Assembly (NCBI RefSeq): GCF_017357245.1 | Contig: NZ_CP071612.1 | Location: 623,001 to 687,000, forward strand | From: Rhizobium bangladeshense | GTDB lineage: Bacteria; Pseudomonadota; Alphaproteobacteria; Rhizobiales; Rhizobiaceae | DNA length: 64,000 bases | Direction of reading: 5' to 3' | Made by a program: the position numbers and the translations under genes | The notes under the pieces: generated by a model | What the model was told of the DNA's origin: nothing | Seen by the model: only the letters and a program-made list of their open reading frames with translations | Databases searched by the model: none | In this document: one piece after another, positions 51,862-60,271 of the stretch | Layout: the number at the start of each line of letters is the position of its first letter | Position numbering within the stretch: the stretch's first letter is position 1

Positions 51862-52979
51862 AATTGTTCTTCCGTATCGTCACCTGTGTTGCGGTTGTCG
51901 CCATGATTTTGGCCGACGTGGCGCCCGCTTGGGCGCTGACGTCCCGCATCAAGGATATTGCTTCGCTTCAGGCCGGCCGCGATAACCAGCTGATCGGGTA
52001 TGGTCTCATCGTCGGTCTGCAGGGAACCGGCGACGGCTTCCGTTCCTCGCCTTTCACCGAGCAGTCGATGCGGGCGATGCTCCAGAATCTCGGCATCTCG
52101 ACACAGGGCGGCCAGTCCAGCGCCAAGAACACCGCGGCCGTGATGGTCACCGCCAACCTGCCGCCTTTCGCAAGTCCCGGCAGCCGTCTCGACGTCACGG
52201 TGAGCTCGCTCGGCGACGCGACCTCGCTGCGCGGCGGCACGCTCGTCATGACCTCGCTTTCCGGCGCCGACGGCCAGATCTACGCTGTCGCCCAGGGCTC
52301 CGTCATCGTCTCCGGCTTTCAGGCGCAGGGCCAGGCGGCGACGGTGACCGAGGGCGTCACCACCGCCGGTCGCGTGCCCGGCGGCGCCATCATCGAACGC
52401 GAACTGCCGTCCCACTTCAAGGATTCGGTCAATCTCGTCCTGCAACTGCGCAATCCTGACTTCTCAACGGCGATCCGCATTGCCGACATCGTCAATGGCT
52501 ATGCCTCCGCGCGCTTCGGCGGCCCGGTCGCCGAAGCCAAGGATTCGCAGGAAGTCGTGATCCAGAAACCGCGCACGGCCGATCTCACCCGGCTCATGGC
52601 CGATGTCGAGAATCTCATCGTCGAAACCGATACGCCTGCCAAGGTTGTTATCAACGAGCGCACCGGAACGATCGTCATCGGCTCTGATGTCCGCGTTTCG
52701 CCGGTCGCCGTCAGCTACGGCACTCTGACGGTACAGGTCACCGAGACGCCGCAGATCATCCAGCCCGAACCCTTCTCGCGCGGGCGGACTGCCGTCCAGC
52801 CGCAGACCGATATCGCGGCTGAGCAGACCGGCGGGCGCGTTGCCATCATCGACGGTCCCGACCTCAGGACCCTTGTCGCCGGCCTCAACAATATCGGCGT
52901 GAAACCGGATGGCATCATCGCCATTCTCCAGGGCATCAAGTCGGCGGGCGCCCTGCAGGCGGAGCTTGTGCTGCAATGA
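51858..52979 (+). CDS. flgI: Flagellar P-ring protein FlgI
   Basis: This 373-residue secreted P-ring subunit starts with a signal peptide (about residues 1-23, ending APAWA). The FlgI signatures follow: RIKDIASLQAGRDNQLIGYGL, VSSLGDATSLRGGTLVMTSL and the C-terminal VAGLNNIGVKPDGIIAILQ. The length is normal. It is coupled to flgA and motE by 4-bp overlaps. Confidence 0.95.
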   Translation: MKLFFRIVTCVAVVAMILADVAPAWALTSRIKDIASLQAGRDNQLIGYGLIVGLQGTGDGFRSSPFTEQSMRAMLQNLGISTQGGQSSAKNTAAVMVTANLPPFASPGSRLDVTVSSLGDATSLRGGTLVMTSLSGADGQIYAVAQGSVIVSGFQAQGQAATVTEGVTTAGRVPGGAIIERELPSHFKDSVNLVLQLRNPDFSTAIRIADIVNGYASARFGGPVAEAKDSQEVVIQKPRTADLTRLMADVENLIVETDTPAKVVINERTGTIVIGSDVRVSPVAVSYGTLTVQVTETPQIIQPEPFSRGRTAVQPQTDIAAEQTGGRVAIIDGPDLRTLVAGLNNIGVKPDGIIAILQGIKSAGALQAELVLQ

Positions 52980-53518
52980 TAAAGATCATCAATCCTGACA
53001 TGACGGTCCTGCAACTGCTGCGGCGGCTGGCGCTGCCGGCAGCCGGCCTCGTCCTTCTGTCGATCCCCGGCGCCTTTGCACAGGAACATGCGCCGGCCGG
53101 CGACATCACGTCCCAGGACGAGATCAAGCAGTTCTGCACCAACATCGCCGATCCCGCTCGCGACCAACGCTACCTCCTGCAGAAACAGGAGCTGGAGAGG
53201 CTTCGCGCCGACATCGACGCCCGCATGGCGGAGATGGACAAGCGCAAGGCCGAATATCAGGACTGGCTGAAGCGGCGTGACGATTTCCTGAAGCAGGCGG
53301 AAGCTGGCCTCACCGAAATCTATAAGAAGATGAAGCCGGATGCGGCGGCGCTCCAGCTGCAGGATATGAAGATCGAAGTGGCCTCGGCTGTCATCATGCG
53401 GCTCGGTCCGCGTCAGTCGAGCCTCATCCTCAACGAAATGGACCCGCAGAAAGCCGCCGTCATCGCCAGCATCATCGCCAGTGCATCCGATCCCAATACG
53501 TCGAAGGATCCTTCATGA
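52976..53518 (+). CDS. motE: MotE, periplasmic motility chaperone
   Basis: This 180-residue secreted protein has a signal peptide (about residues 1-36), a long coiled coil at about 60-120 (LLQKQELERLRADIDARMAEM) and a C-terminal MgtE-N-like part. In Sinorhizobium MotE stabilises and targets the stator protein MotC in the periplasm. Length, architecture and the position between flgI and flgH all match. It overlaps both neighbours by 4 bp. Confidence 0.88.
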   Translation: MIKIINPDMTVLQLLRRLALPAAGLVLLSIPGAFAQEHAPAGDITSQDEIKQFCTNIADPARDQRYLLQKQELERLRADIDARMAEMDKRKAEYQDWLKRRDDFLKQAEAGLTEIYKKMKPDAAALQLQDMKIEVASAVIMRLGPRQSSLILNEMDPQKAAVIASIIASASDPNTSKDPS

Positions 53519-54231
53519 ACATGCGTTTCCCGGCCGCGATCGCCGCCCTCGCACTCCTTGCGGGCTGCCAGTCCCCGACGGCAGTCAGCGAGATCGGCCG
53601 TGCGCCTGCCATGAGCCCGATCGGCAGCGGCCTTGCCTATGGCCAGACCCCGCAGATGGCGCTCTATCCGAAGCAGCCGCGCGCCGTAGCGCAGGGCTAT
53701 TCGCTTTGGAGCGACTCGCAGGCCGCGCTCTTTAAGGACGCGCGCGCTTTGAACGTCGGCGATATCCTGACCGTGGACATACAGATCAACGACAAGGCCT
53801 CCTTCGACAACGAGACCAACCGCAGCCGCACGAATTCGAGCGGCATGAGCTGGGATGTCAACGCTCAGATCTTCGGGTGGACGCCTGAATCCAAGACCGA
53901 TCTCACCTACGGTTCCGACACCAGCACCGACGGCAAGGGCAAGATCGAGCGCACCGACAAGATCACGCTTCTGGTTGCGGCTGTTGTCACCGGTATTCTT
54001 GAAAACGGCAATCTCGTCATCTCGGGCTCGCAAGAAGTGCGGCTGAACCAGGAACTGCGCATTTTGAATGTCGCCGGTATCGTGCGTCCGCAGGACGTCA
54101 ACGCCGACAATCAGATCTCCTACGACAAGATCGCCGAAGCCCGCATCTCCTATGGCGGTCGCGGCCGCCTGATGGAGGTGCAGCAGCCACCGCGCGGCCA
54201 GCAGGCCGTCGATCTTTTCTCGCCGCTTTGA
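53515..54231 (+). CDS. flgH: Flagellar L-ring lipoprotein FlgH
   Basis: The product is a 238-residue outer-membrane L-ring subunit. The N-terminus ends in a lipobox, LLAGC, so the first mature residue is Cys and it is lipidated. The domain has the FlgH pattern (SLWSDSQAALFKDARALNVGD, then ILNVAGIVRPQDVNADNQI). The length is normal. It overlaps motE by 4 bp. Confidence 0.95.
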   Translation: MNMRFPAAIAALALLAGCQSPTAVSEIGRAPAMSPIGSGLAYGQTPQMALYPKQPRAVAQGYSLWSDSQAALFKDARALNVGDILTVDIQINDKASFDNETNRSRTNSSGMSWDVNAQIFGWTPESKTDLTYGSDTSTDGKGKIERTDKITLLVAAVVTGILENGNLVISGSQEVRLNQELRILNVAGIVRPQDVNADNQISYDKIAEARISYGGRGRLMEVQQPPRGQQAVDLFSPL

Positions 54232-54242
54232 GGCCGACAACG

Positions 54243-54749
54243 ATGGCAGACGAAGACGAAGGCGCAGGTCACTCGAAGAAGAAATCCGGTTCGCTGATGA
54301 CGATCATCGGCGTCGTCGTCCTGACCCTGCTCGGCGCCGGCGGCGGCTGGGCGGTGGGCACGATCGTTGCGCCTAATATCAAGGGCGCCAAGGATGCCGA
54401 GCTGGCCAAGGAGGCCGAGGCCAAGAAGAAGGCGGAAGAAGGCCTGGCGCGCATCTCGACCGAGGAGAACAACGTCGTCCAGCTCGAGCCGATCACTTCG
54501 AACCTCGCCTACCCCTCGGAAAATTGGGTCCGACTCGAAGTCGCGCTGCTCTTCAACGGGCCGCCGGATGTCAAGGTTTCCGAGGATATTCATCAGGATA
54601 TCCTCGCCTATGTCAGGACGGTTTCCCTCCAGCAGATCGAGGGCCCGCGGGGGTTTCAATATCTCAAGGATGACATTCAGGAACGTGTTGACCTGCGCTC
54701 GCAAGGACGGGTATCGAAGGTCATGTTCAGGACCTTTGTCATCGAATGA
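54243..54749 (+). CDS. fliL: Flagellar basal-body-associated protein FliL
   Basis: This 168-residue inner-membrane protein has one N-terminal membrane segment (about residues 17-40, SLMTIIGVVVLTLLGAGGGWA), a coiled linker rich in Lys and Glu, and a periplasmic domain with the FliL pattern (VRLEVALLFNGPPDVK). FliL helps stator activity. The ATG at 54243 lies 12 bp after flgH; the gene overlaps fliP by 4 bp. Confidence 0.92.
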   Translation: MADEDEGAGHSKKKSGSLMTIIGVVVLTLLGAGGGWAVGTIVAPNIKGAKDAELAKEAEAKKKAEEGLARISTEENNVVQLEPITSNLAYPSENWVRLEVALLFNGPPDVKVSEDIHQDILAYVRTVSLQQIEGPRGFQYLKDDIQERVDLRSQGRVSKVMFRTFVIE

Positions 54750-55483
54750 TTCGATTCATAGTTTTCCTTGCCGCCATGATGGCGGCACCGGAACTGGCGG
54801 TGGCACAGCAGCTGCCGACTGACCTGTTGAACGTGCCGGTCGATGGCTCCGTCGCCGCCTGGATCATCCGAACCTTCGGCCTGCTGACCGTTCTTTCGGT
54901 CGCGCCGGGCATCCTGATCATGGTGACGAGCTTCCCGCGCTTCGTCATCGCCTTCTCGATCCTGCGCTCAGGGATGGGCCTCTCCTCGACGCCCTCCAAC
55001 ATGATCCTCCTGTCGCTGTCGCTGTTCATGACCTTCTACGTCATGTCGCCGACCTTCGATCAGGCGTGGCAAAACGGCGTGCAGCCACTGCTTGCCAACC
55101 AGATCAACGAGACCGAGGCGGTCCAGCGTATTGCCGAACCCTTCCGCACCTTCATGGCGGCCAATACCCGCGACAAGGATCTGGCGCTCTTCGTCGATCT
55201 GGCGCGCGAACGCGGACAGAATATCCAGACCGCCGAGCCGATCGATTACCGCGTGCTGATCCCTGCCTTCATGATTTCCGAGATTCGCCGCGGGTTCGAG
55301 ATCGGCTTTCTCGTCGTGCTGCCGTTCCTCGTCATCGACCTGATCGTCGCAACCATTACCATGGCGATGGGCATGATGATGCTGCCGCCGACCTCGATCT
55401 CGCTGCCTTTCAAGATTCTGTTTTTCGTGCTGATCGACGGCTGGAACCTGCTCGTCGGAAGCCTGGTGCGCTCGTTCAGCTGA
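54746..55483 (+). CDS. fliP: Flagellar export gate protein FliP
   Basis: This 245-residue membrane protein of the export gate has a cleavable N-terminal segment and several membrane helices. It carries the FliP signatures (ILIMVTSFPRFVIAFSILRSG, then VLIPAFMISEIRRGFEIGF and LVIDLIVATITMAMGMMM). It is last in the rightward operon and is followed by a strong hairpin. Confidence 0.96.
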   Translation: MIRFIVFLAAMMAAPELAVAQQLPTDLLNVPVDGSVAAWIIRTFGLLTVLSVAPGILIMVTSFPRFVIAFSILRSGMGLSSTPSNMILLSLSLFMTFYVMSPTFDQAWQNGVQPLLANQINETEAVQRIAEPFRTFMAANTRDKDLALFVDLARERGQNIQTAEPIDYRVLIPAFMISEIRRGFEIGFLVVLPFLVIDLIVATITMAMGMMMLPPTSISLPFKILFFVLIDGWNLLVGSLVRSFS

Positions 55484-55510
55484 CCGGCCGCCCTCATTTA
55501 CTCCTCAACG

Positions 55511-55543
55511 AAAAACCCGCCGGATCGCTCCGGCGGGTTTTTG
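55511..55543. terminator. Bidirectional terminator between fliP and the GT41 gene
   Basis: AAAAACCCGCCGG pairs with CCGGCGGGTTTTT around a 6-base loop. A and T tracts on both sides let it end both the fliP transcript and the convergent glycosyltransferase transcript. Confidence 0.85.
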
Positions 55544-55558
55544 TTGAGATGCGAAACC

Positions 55559-57529
55559 TCACTCGGCCGCGAACGGCGCCGTGCGTGACGGCAGCGCCGC
55601 AATGTCGATATGGTCGGGTGCCAGACCCTGCTTGGCACGCTCGGCCATGATTTCGTAGGCCTGCTCGAGATGATGGCAGAAGCGTTCGGCGTCGAAGAGC
55701 GGGGCGATGTAGCGCATCTCCTTCAGGTGCGCCTTGTATTCGGCGATCCGCTCGGGGTTCTGCGCCAGCTCGACGGCGAGGTCTTCATAGGCCTGCAGAT
55801 CGGTTGCGACGAGCTGCGGCAGATCGATTGCCCTGAGCAGACTTTCGCTGACCCGTGAAGCGAAGTTCGTCCCCTTCAGCGTCAGAACCGGCAACCCGCC
55901 CCAGAGCTGCTCCGAGGTGGTCGTGTGGCCGTTGACTGGGAAGGTGTCGATGCCGAGGTCGGCTGCCTGCTGGCGGTCGATATGCTCTTCATAGGGCGCG
56001 CGCGGGCAGAAGATGATGCGCTTGGCGGAGATGCCTGCCGCCTGGAATTGCTTCAAAAGGTTCGCCTGGTTGCGCGGCGTATTCGCCATCAGCCAGAGAA
56101 CGCTGTTCGGCGCCCGCTTGAGGATCCGGCACCAGCTATTGATCGTCTCCAGCGTGATTTTGCGGTTGCCGTTGAAGGATGCGAAGATGAAGGCTTCTTC
56201 CGGAAGGCCGAGCTGTTCTCGCGTGACCGGACGAGGCTTCGGACGATACGTCGGATCGTTCGGCTGGTAGCTCTCTGGAAGTCGGCAGAATTTTTCGTGG
56301 TAGAATGGCTTTGCCACGTCGGGCAGGACAAAATGGTCACCGATCACGTAGTCGAGGTCGATGTTGACGGTGCTGCCCGGAAAGCCGAGCCAGCCGACAT
56401 GCACAGGCGCGAGCGGCAGATTGAAAACCGTCGCGCGGCTGCCGGATGTATGGCCTTTCAGGTCGACCATGATGTCGATATTATGCTCTCGCACCGTCTC
56501 CAACACAGCCTGGTCTGAGAAGCCGTGAATATCGACGATCCGGCCCCAGCGGCTGCGGTCGGTATCGTTGTGCTTCAGGTATTCCGGGCCCGTGTGGCAG
56601 AACAGGGTGATGTCGAAACGGTCCCTGTCATGCAGTTCCAGAATGCGCTGCAAGAGCTTCATCGTTGCGTGGCGATCCCAGAAGTCGGATGACATGTAAC
56701 CGATCCGGATCTTGTCCGACCAGCTATGCGGCTGGTTACGGCGGAAGGCGACGCGCTCCTGGTTGAGCGGCGAGGTGCCGATTGTTGCATATCGATTGTA
56801 ATCCTCGTTCCCGCACCAATGCAGATGATAGAACGGATTGTCCTTGCGCAGGATCTCGAGGTCGCCCTTTGCAAGGGCTTGCTCTATCACCGACTGATGC
56901 TTGGCTGCCTCTTCGAAGTCATTGAATTCGCGAGCGAAGACAAGATGGAGGAAACGGAATGCGAGGTTGCCGGGAAAACGTTTGAAGAGGTTGCGCGCCA
57001 GGCTCTGGTTGGTTGCATCGTTCAGATCGTCGCTGAGGAGCAAAGCCGCCAGACGCATATGATCGGGATTTGCGCTCTGCGACAGTACCGTCTTGAACGG
57101 ACGGATGATATCCCGCTGCTGACGCTTCAGATAGATTGCGGTGATGATAAAGGCGAGCTCCGCATCTTCCTGTGCCCTGGCGAGGTTTCGCATGGCGATC
57201 AGCAGTGCGTCGTCCTCATTGCCGGTCTCGTAATGCAGTTTGGCGGCTTGCTTTGCGTATTCGTAAGAGTTGGGGCTTTCGCAGCCGGCGGCAAGGCCAT
57301 AGGCTTTCGCCGCGTCGGCCTTGAAGCCGAGCTGCAGGAGATTCTTAGCCAGCAGCGCGTAGGTCTTGGCGTCCTTTTGGATATCCATGAGTTGGTTGAG
57401 CGTCGCCAAGGACTGTGTGTAGCGGCCCATCTGGTAATCCTTGGATGCCGCAGAGAACGAAACTTTGCTGTTCAAAATCCAACTCCATGAAGGAAATGTT
57501 CTGGCATGACTGTGGTCGCCGACACGCAC
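55559..57529 (-). CDS. TPR-GT41 (O-GlcNAc transferase-like) glycosyltransferase, candidate flagellin modifier
   Basis: The protein has up to 656 residues. Residues about 30-250 contain tetratricopeptide-like helices (YTQSLATLNQLMDIQKDAKTY). From about 270 on the sequence is an O-GlcNAc transferase (SPINDLY-type) catalytic region, with IGYMSSDFWDRHATMKLL, VDLKGHTSGSRATVF and the C-terminal DTFPVNGHTTTSEQLWGGLPV. Caulobacter FlmG, a flagellin glycosyltransferase, has this architecture. Here the gene is next to four flagellin genes, so flagellin modification is inferred. The start may be the GTG at 57529 or a TTG at 57475 after GGAG. Confidence 0.85.
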   Translation of the reverse strand: MRVGDHSHARTFPSWSWILNSKVSFSAASKDYQMGRYTQSLATLNQLMDIQKDAKTYALLAKNLLQLGFKADAAKAYGLAAGCESPNSYEYAKQAAKLHYETGNEDDALLIAMRNLARAQEDAELAFIITAIYLKRQQRDIIRPFKTVLSQSANPDHMRLAALLLSDDLNDATNQSLARNLFKRFPGNLAFRFLHLVFAREFNDFEEAAKHQSVIEQALAKGDLEILRKDNPFYHLHWCGNEDYNRYATIGTSPLNQERVAFRRNQPHSWSDKIRIGYMSSDFWDRHATMKLLQRILELHDRDRFDITLFCHTGPEYLKHNDTDRSRWGRIVDIHGFSDQAVLETVREHNIDIMVDLKGHTSGSRATVFNLPLAPVHVGWLGFPGSTVNIDLDYVIGDHFVLPDVAKPFYHEKFCRLPESYQPNDPTYRPKPRPVTREQLGLPEEAFIFASFNGNRKITLETINSWCRILKRAPNSVLWLMANTPRNQANLLKQFQAAGISAKRIIFCPRAPYEEHIDRQQAADLGIDTFPVNGHTTTSEQLWGGLPVLTLKGTNFASRVSESLLRAIDLPQLVATDLQAYEDLAVELAQNPERIAEYKAHLKEMRYIAPLFDAERFCHHLEQAYEIMAERAKQGLAPDHIDIAALPSRTAPFAAE

Positions 57530-57708
57530 GGGCTTTCCCTACCGAAAACGGACGGATCGGTCCGATGATGCTATCCCGGCGCTTGCCACATTGGCATCCG
57601 AAGCTTGCTTGAAACCGGTGGCGTGAGAGCTCTGCCTGGCGGGAAGTTGCTTTTCCCGATCGTGCTGTCTGCCCCGGATTTGAACGCAAGGAAGTATGTT
57701 CGGCCGGC

Positions 57709-57743
57709 ATTAACTATGCCCTGTTATAGGGTATTAACTATGC
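57709..57743 (+). repeat. Direct repeat upstream of flaA
   Basis: ATTAACTATGC occurs twice, starting at 57709 and 57733, 24 bp apart, about 190-225 bp before flaA. Between them is the small palindrome CCCTGTTATAGGG. This is a candidate regulator site in the 403-bp upstream region, which contains no supported gene. Confidence 0.45.
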
Positions 57744-57885
57744 GAGATGAGGGCTTCCCCAGCGCCTTCATTTTTAAGAAGTTGGCAAGCATTGGCTGCG
57801 AGATTGCCCCAGACATGACGGGTTTGGGCCACAACAAACAGGCGCCGAGTAGCATGAAGCTGGTCCGTCATCGCCGGTATTACAG

Positions 57886-57897
57886 TCCGGTATGTCC
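57886..57897 (+). promoter_or_regulatory. Shared flagellin leader element, flaA copy
   Basis: TCCGGTATGTCC lies 35 bp before the flaA ATG, followed by a pyrimidine-rich TCCTTTTTG. Closely similar elements stand before the other three flagellin genes. Confidence 0.5.
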
Positions 57898-57932
57898 TCC
57901 TTTTTGTATCTAGTTTTCCAGGGGACAGACTT

Positions 57933-58838
57933 ATGACAAGCATTAACACGAATTCTTCCGCACAGGCAGCTCTCCAGACGCTGCGCAGCGTCAACCAGGG
58001 CCTCAACCAGACGCAGAACCGCGTTTCCTCCGGTTATCGCGTTGAAAACGCTTCCGACAACGCCGCCTACTGGTCGATCGCAACGACCATGCGTTCGGAC
58101 AACAAGGCACTTTCCGCCGTTTCCGACGCTCTCGGCGTAGGTGCTGCCAAGGTCGATACGGCTTACACCGCCATGGACAGCGCTATTGACGTCGTCACCG
58201 AAATCAAGGCCAAGCTGGTTGCTGCAACCGAAAGCGGCGTTGACAAGGCCAAGGTTCAGGAAGAAATCGGCCAGCTGCAGCAGCAGCTCCTGAGCATCGC
58301 TCAGTCGGCTTCCTTCAACGGCGAAAACTGGGTTGCTGGCGCTGCCGGCACGAAGAGCGTCGTATCCTCCTTCGTCCGCGACGGCTCCAATGCGGTTTCG
58401 ATCAAGACGACCGATTATGTTCTTTCGAGCTCCTCGATGGGCAACGTCCTGTTCGGCATGAGCTCAGGCTCGGTTGAAACCTCCACGGGTATCCTCGGTA
58501 CCTCGTCGGGTGCGACCGGCTCGATCTACTCGATGAGCATCACCAACTTCACCGCAGGCCAGATCCAGACGGCGCTGACCAACGTAGAATCGGCTCTGAA
58601 GGCCATGACCAGTGCCGGCGCTGCTCTCGGCTCGCTCTCCAAGCGCATCGACCTCCAGGACGATTTCGTCAACGCTCTCAGCGACTCGATCGACTCCGGT
58701 GTCGGTCGCCTCGTCGACGCCAACATGGAAGAAGAGTCCTCCAGGCTCAGCGCTCTGCAGACCCAGCAGCAGCTGGCGATCCAGTCGCTGTCGATCGCCA
58801 ACTCCTCTTCGCAGAACATCCTGTCGCTCTTCCGCTAA
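57933..58838 (+). CDS. flaA: Flagellin FlaA
   Basis: This 301-residue flagellin has conserved N- and C-terminal coiled regions (RSVNQGLNQTQNRVSSGYRV at the N-terminus and LAIQSLSIANSSSQNILSLF at the C-terminus). A short variable centre makes up residues about 140-215. The size is typical of rhizobial complex flagella. It is likely the principal filament subunit, judging by its position first in the row. The start ATG follows AGGGGA. A terminator follows it. Confidence 0.94.
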   Translation: MTSINTNSSAQAALQTLRSVNQGLNQTQNRVSSGYRVENASDNAAYWSIATTMRSDNKALSAVSDALGVGAAKVDTAYTAMDSAIDVVTEIKAKLVAATESGVDKAKVQEEIGQLQQQLLSIAQSASFNGENWVAGAAGTKSVVSSFVRDGSNAVSIKTTDYVLSSSSMGNVLFGMSSGSVETSTGILGTSSGATGSIYSMSITNFTAGQIQTALTNVESALKAMTSAGAALGSLSKRIDLQDDFVNALSDSIDSGVGRLVDANMEEESSRLSALQTQQQLAIQSLSIANSSSQNILSLFR

Positions 58839-58865
58839 GAGCGGTCGGCACAAGGTTTCCAAGTT

Positions 58866-58902
58866 TCGCGGCCGGATCATTCCCGGCCGCGAAATGTTTT
58901 AA
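58866..58902 (+). terminator. Rho-independent terminator of flaA
   Basis: A 12-bp perfect stem (TTTCGCGGCCGG at 58866-58877 with CCGGCCGCGAAA at 58885-58896) is followed by TGTTTT. It lies 28 bp after the stop. Confidence 0.85.
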
Positions 58903-58962
58903 AATAAGGTTAATGACAAACCTCCTAAGTGTCAGATATTTTTACGCTATTTTCGATTCTGA

Positions 58963-58981
58963 TTTAGCTTTCCTTAACCAT
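58963..58981 (+). promoter_or_regulatory. CtrA-like box upstream of flaB
   Basis: TTTA-N7-TTAACCAT is one base away from the CtrA consensus TTAA-N7-TTAAC. It is 138 bp before flaB. A conserved TGCTGTTTTCT block follows, also seen before flaC. Confidence 0.4.
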
Positions 58982-59013
58982 CTTGCTGTTTTCTAGGCCC
59001 ATCGAAACGGCGA

Positions 59014-59038
59014 GTTAACCTTAAAAAAGACGGTTAAC
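59014..59038 (+). promoter_or_regulatory. Paired GTTAAC sites upstream of flaB
   Basis: GTTAAC starts at 59014 and 59033, 19 bp apart, inside the conserved block ACGGCGAGTTAACC ... CGGTTAACAGGCATGA that recurs before flaC. Confidence 0.4.
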
Positions 59039-59073
59039 AGGCATGATGCTGATCGCTGTGGGCCGGCCATAAA

Positions 59074-59085
59074 TCCGGAATGTCC
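59074..59085 (+). promoter_or_regulatory. Shared flagellin leader element, flaB copy
   Basis: TCCGGAATGTCC lies 34 bp before the flaB ATG and is followed by CTTCTT. Confidence 0.5.
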
Positions 59086-59119
59086 CTTCTTAAAATCTGC
59101 CAACAAGGGGCAAGCAATT

Positions 59120-60028
59120 ATGACGAGCATCAACACCAATAACGCTGCAATGGCAGCCCTCCAGACTCTGCGTGGCATCAACCAGGGTCTCCAGGAAACC
59201 CAGGCTCACGTTTCGTCCGGCTACCGCGTCGGCAAAGCTTCTGACAACGCTGCTTACTGGTCGATCGCAACGACCATGCGTTCGGACAACAAGGCACTTT
59301 CCGCTGTTTCCGACGCTCTCGGTCTCGGCGCCGCCAAGGTTGACACCGCCTACGCCGCCATGGACAGCGCCATCGACGTCGTCGGCAACATCAAGGCCAA
59401 GCTGGTTGCTGCAACCGAAAACGGCGTTGACAAGGCCAAGGTTCAGGAAGAAATCAGCCAGCTGCAGGCACAGCTGCTCAGCATCGCTCAGTCGGCTTCC
59501 TTCTCCGGCGAAAACTGGGTTGCCGGCGCAAACGGCACCAAGAGCGTCGTCTCCACCTTCGTCCGCGACGGCTCCAACGCCGTTTCTGTCAAGATGACCG
59601 ACTACGTACTCTCCAACAGCTCCACTGGTAACGTGCTGTTCGGCATGAGCGCCGGCGCGGTTGAAACCTCCACGGGTATCCTCGGTACCTCGACGGGTGC
59701 GACCGGCTCGATCTACTCGATGAGCATCACCAACTTCACCCTCGGCCAGATCCAGTCGGCTCTGACCAACGTTGAGGCGGCTCTGAAGGCCATGACCAGC
59801 GCCGGCGCTGCTCTCGGCTCGATCTCCACCCGCATCGGCCTCCAGGAAGACTTCGTCAACGCTCTCAGCGACTCGATCGACTCCGGTGTTGGTCGCCTCG
59901 TCGACGCCAACATGGAAGAAGAGTCCTCCAAGCTCAGCGCCCTGCAGACCCAGCAGCAGCTGGCTATCCAGTCGCTGTCGATCGCGAACTCCTCTTCGCA
60001 GAACATCCTGTCGCTCTTCCGCGGCTAA
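59120..60028 (+). CDS. flaB: Flagellin FlaB
   Basis: This 302-residue flagellin has the same design as FlaA: conserved N-terminus (LRGINQGLQETQAHVSSGYRV), C-terminus (IQSLSIANSSSQNILSLFRG) and variable centre. Long stretches are nearly identical to FlaA at the nucleotide level, including the segment around 59666-59740. It is a separate transcription unit, with its own promoter region and a terminator. Confidence 0.94.
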   Translation: MTSINTNNAAMAALQTLRGINQGLQETQAHVSSGYRVGKASDNAAYWSIATTMRSDNKALSAVSDALGLGAAKVDTAYAAMDSAIDVVGNIKAKLVAATENGVDKAKVQEEISQLQAQLLSIAQSASFSGENWVAGANGTKSVVSTFVRDGSNAVSVKMTDYVLSNSSTGNVLFGMSAGAVETSTGILGTSTGATGSIYSMSITNFTLGQIQSALTNVEAALKAMTSAGAALGSISTRIGLQEDFVNALSDSIDSGVGRLVDANMEEESSKLSALQTQQQLAIQSLSIANSSSQNILSLFRG

Positions 60029-60077
60029 TAATCTGCAGAAACATCGGTCCGCCGGCCCGGCGGACCCCGGAATTCGA

Positions 60078-60105
60078 GCCGCGCTTCGATGGAGCGCGGC
60101 TTTTT
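60078..60105 (+). terminator. Rho-independent terminator of flaB
   Basis: GCCGCGCT pairs with AGCGCGGC around a 7-base loop (60078-60100), followed by TTTTT. Confidence 0.85.
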
Positions 60106-60113
60106 CATTTTCG

Positions 60114-60132
60114 TTAACTCTTGATTAACCAT
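60114..60132 (+). promoter_or_regulatory. CtrA box upstream of flaC
   Basis: TTAA-CTCTTGA-TTAACCAT is an exact match to the CtrA consensus TTAA-N7-TTAAC and lies 139 bp before flaC. Confidence 0.5.
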
Positions 60133-60164
60133 AATGCTGTTTTCTCAGGTCAGCGAGACGGCGA

Positions 60165-60191
60165 GTTAACCAATTTTAAAAGTCGGTTAAC
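60165..60191 (+). promoter_or_regulatory. Paired GTTAAC sites upstream of flaC
   Basis: GTTAAC starts at 60165 and 60186, 21 bp apart, in the same block context as before flaB (ACGGCGAGTTAACC and CGGTTAACAGGCATGA). Confidence 0.4.
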
Positions 60192-60224
60192 AGGCATGAG
60201 GCTGATCCCCGTTCCCGGTAGCAT

Positions 60225-60236
60225 TCCGGAATGTCC
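60225..60236 (+). promoter_or_regulatory. Shared flagellin leader element, flaC copy
   Basis: TCCGGAATGTCC lies 35 bp before the flaC ATG and is followed by CTTTTTT. Confidence 0.5.
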
Positions 60237-60271
60237 CTTTTTTCCAACTGCCGACGAGGGGCGAACATTTC

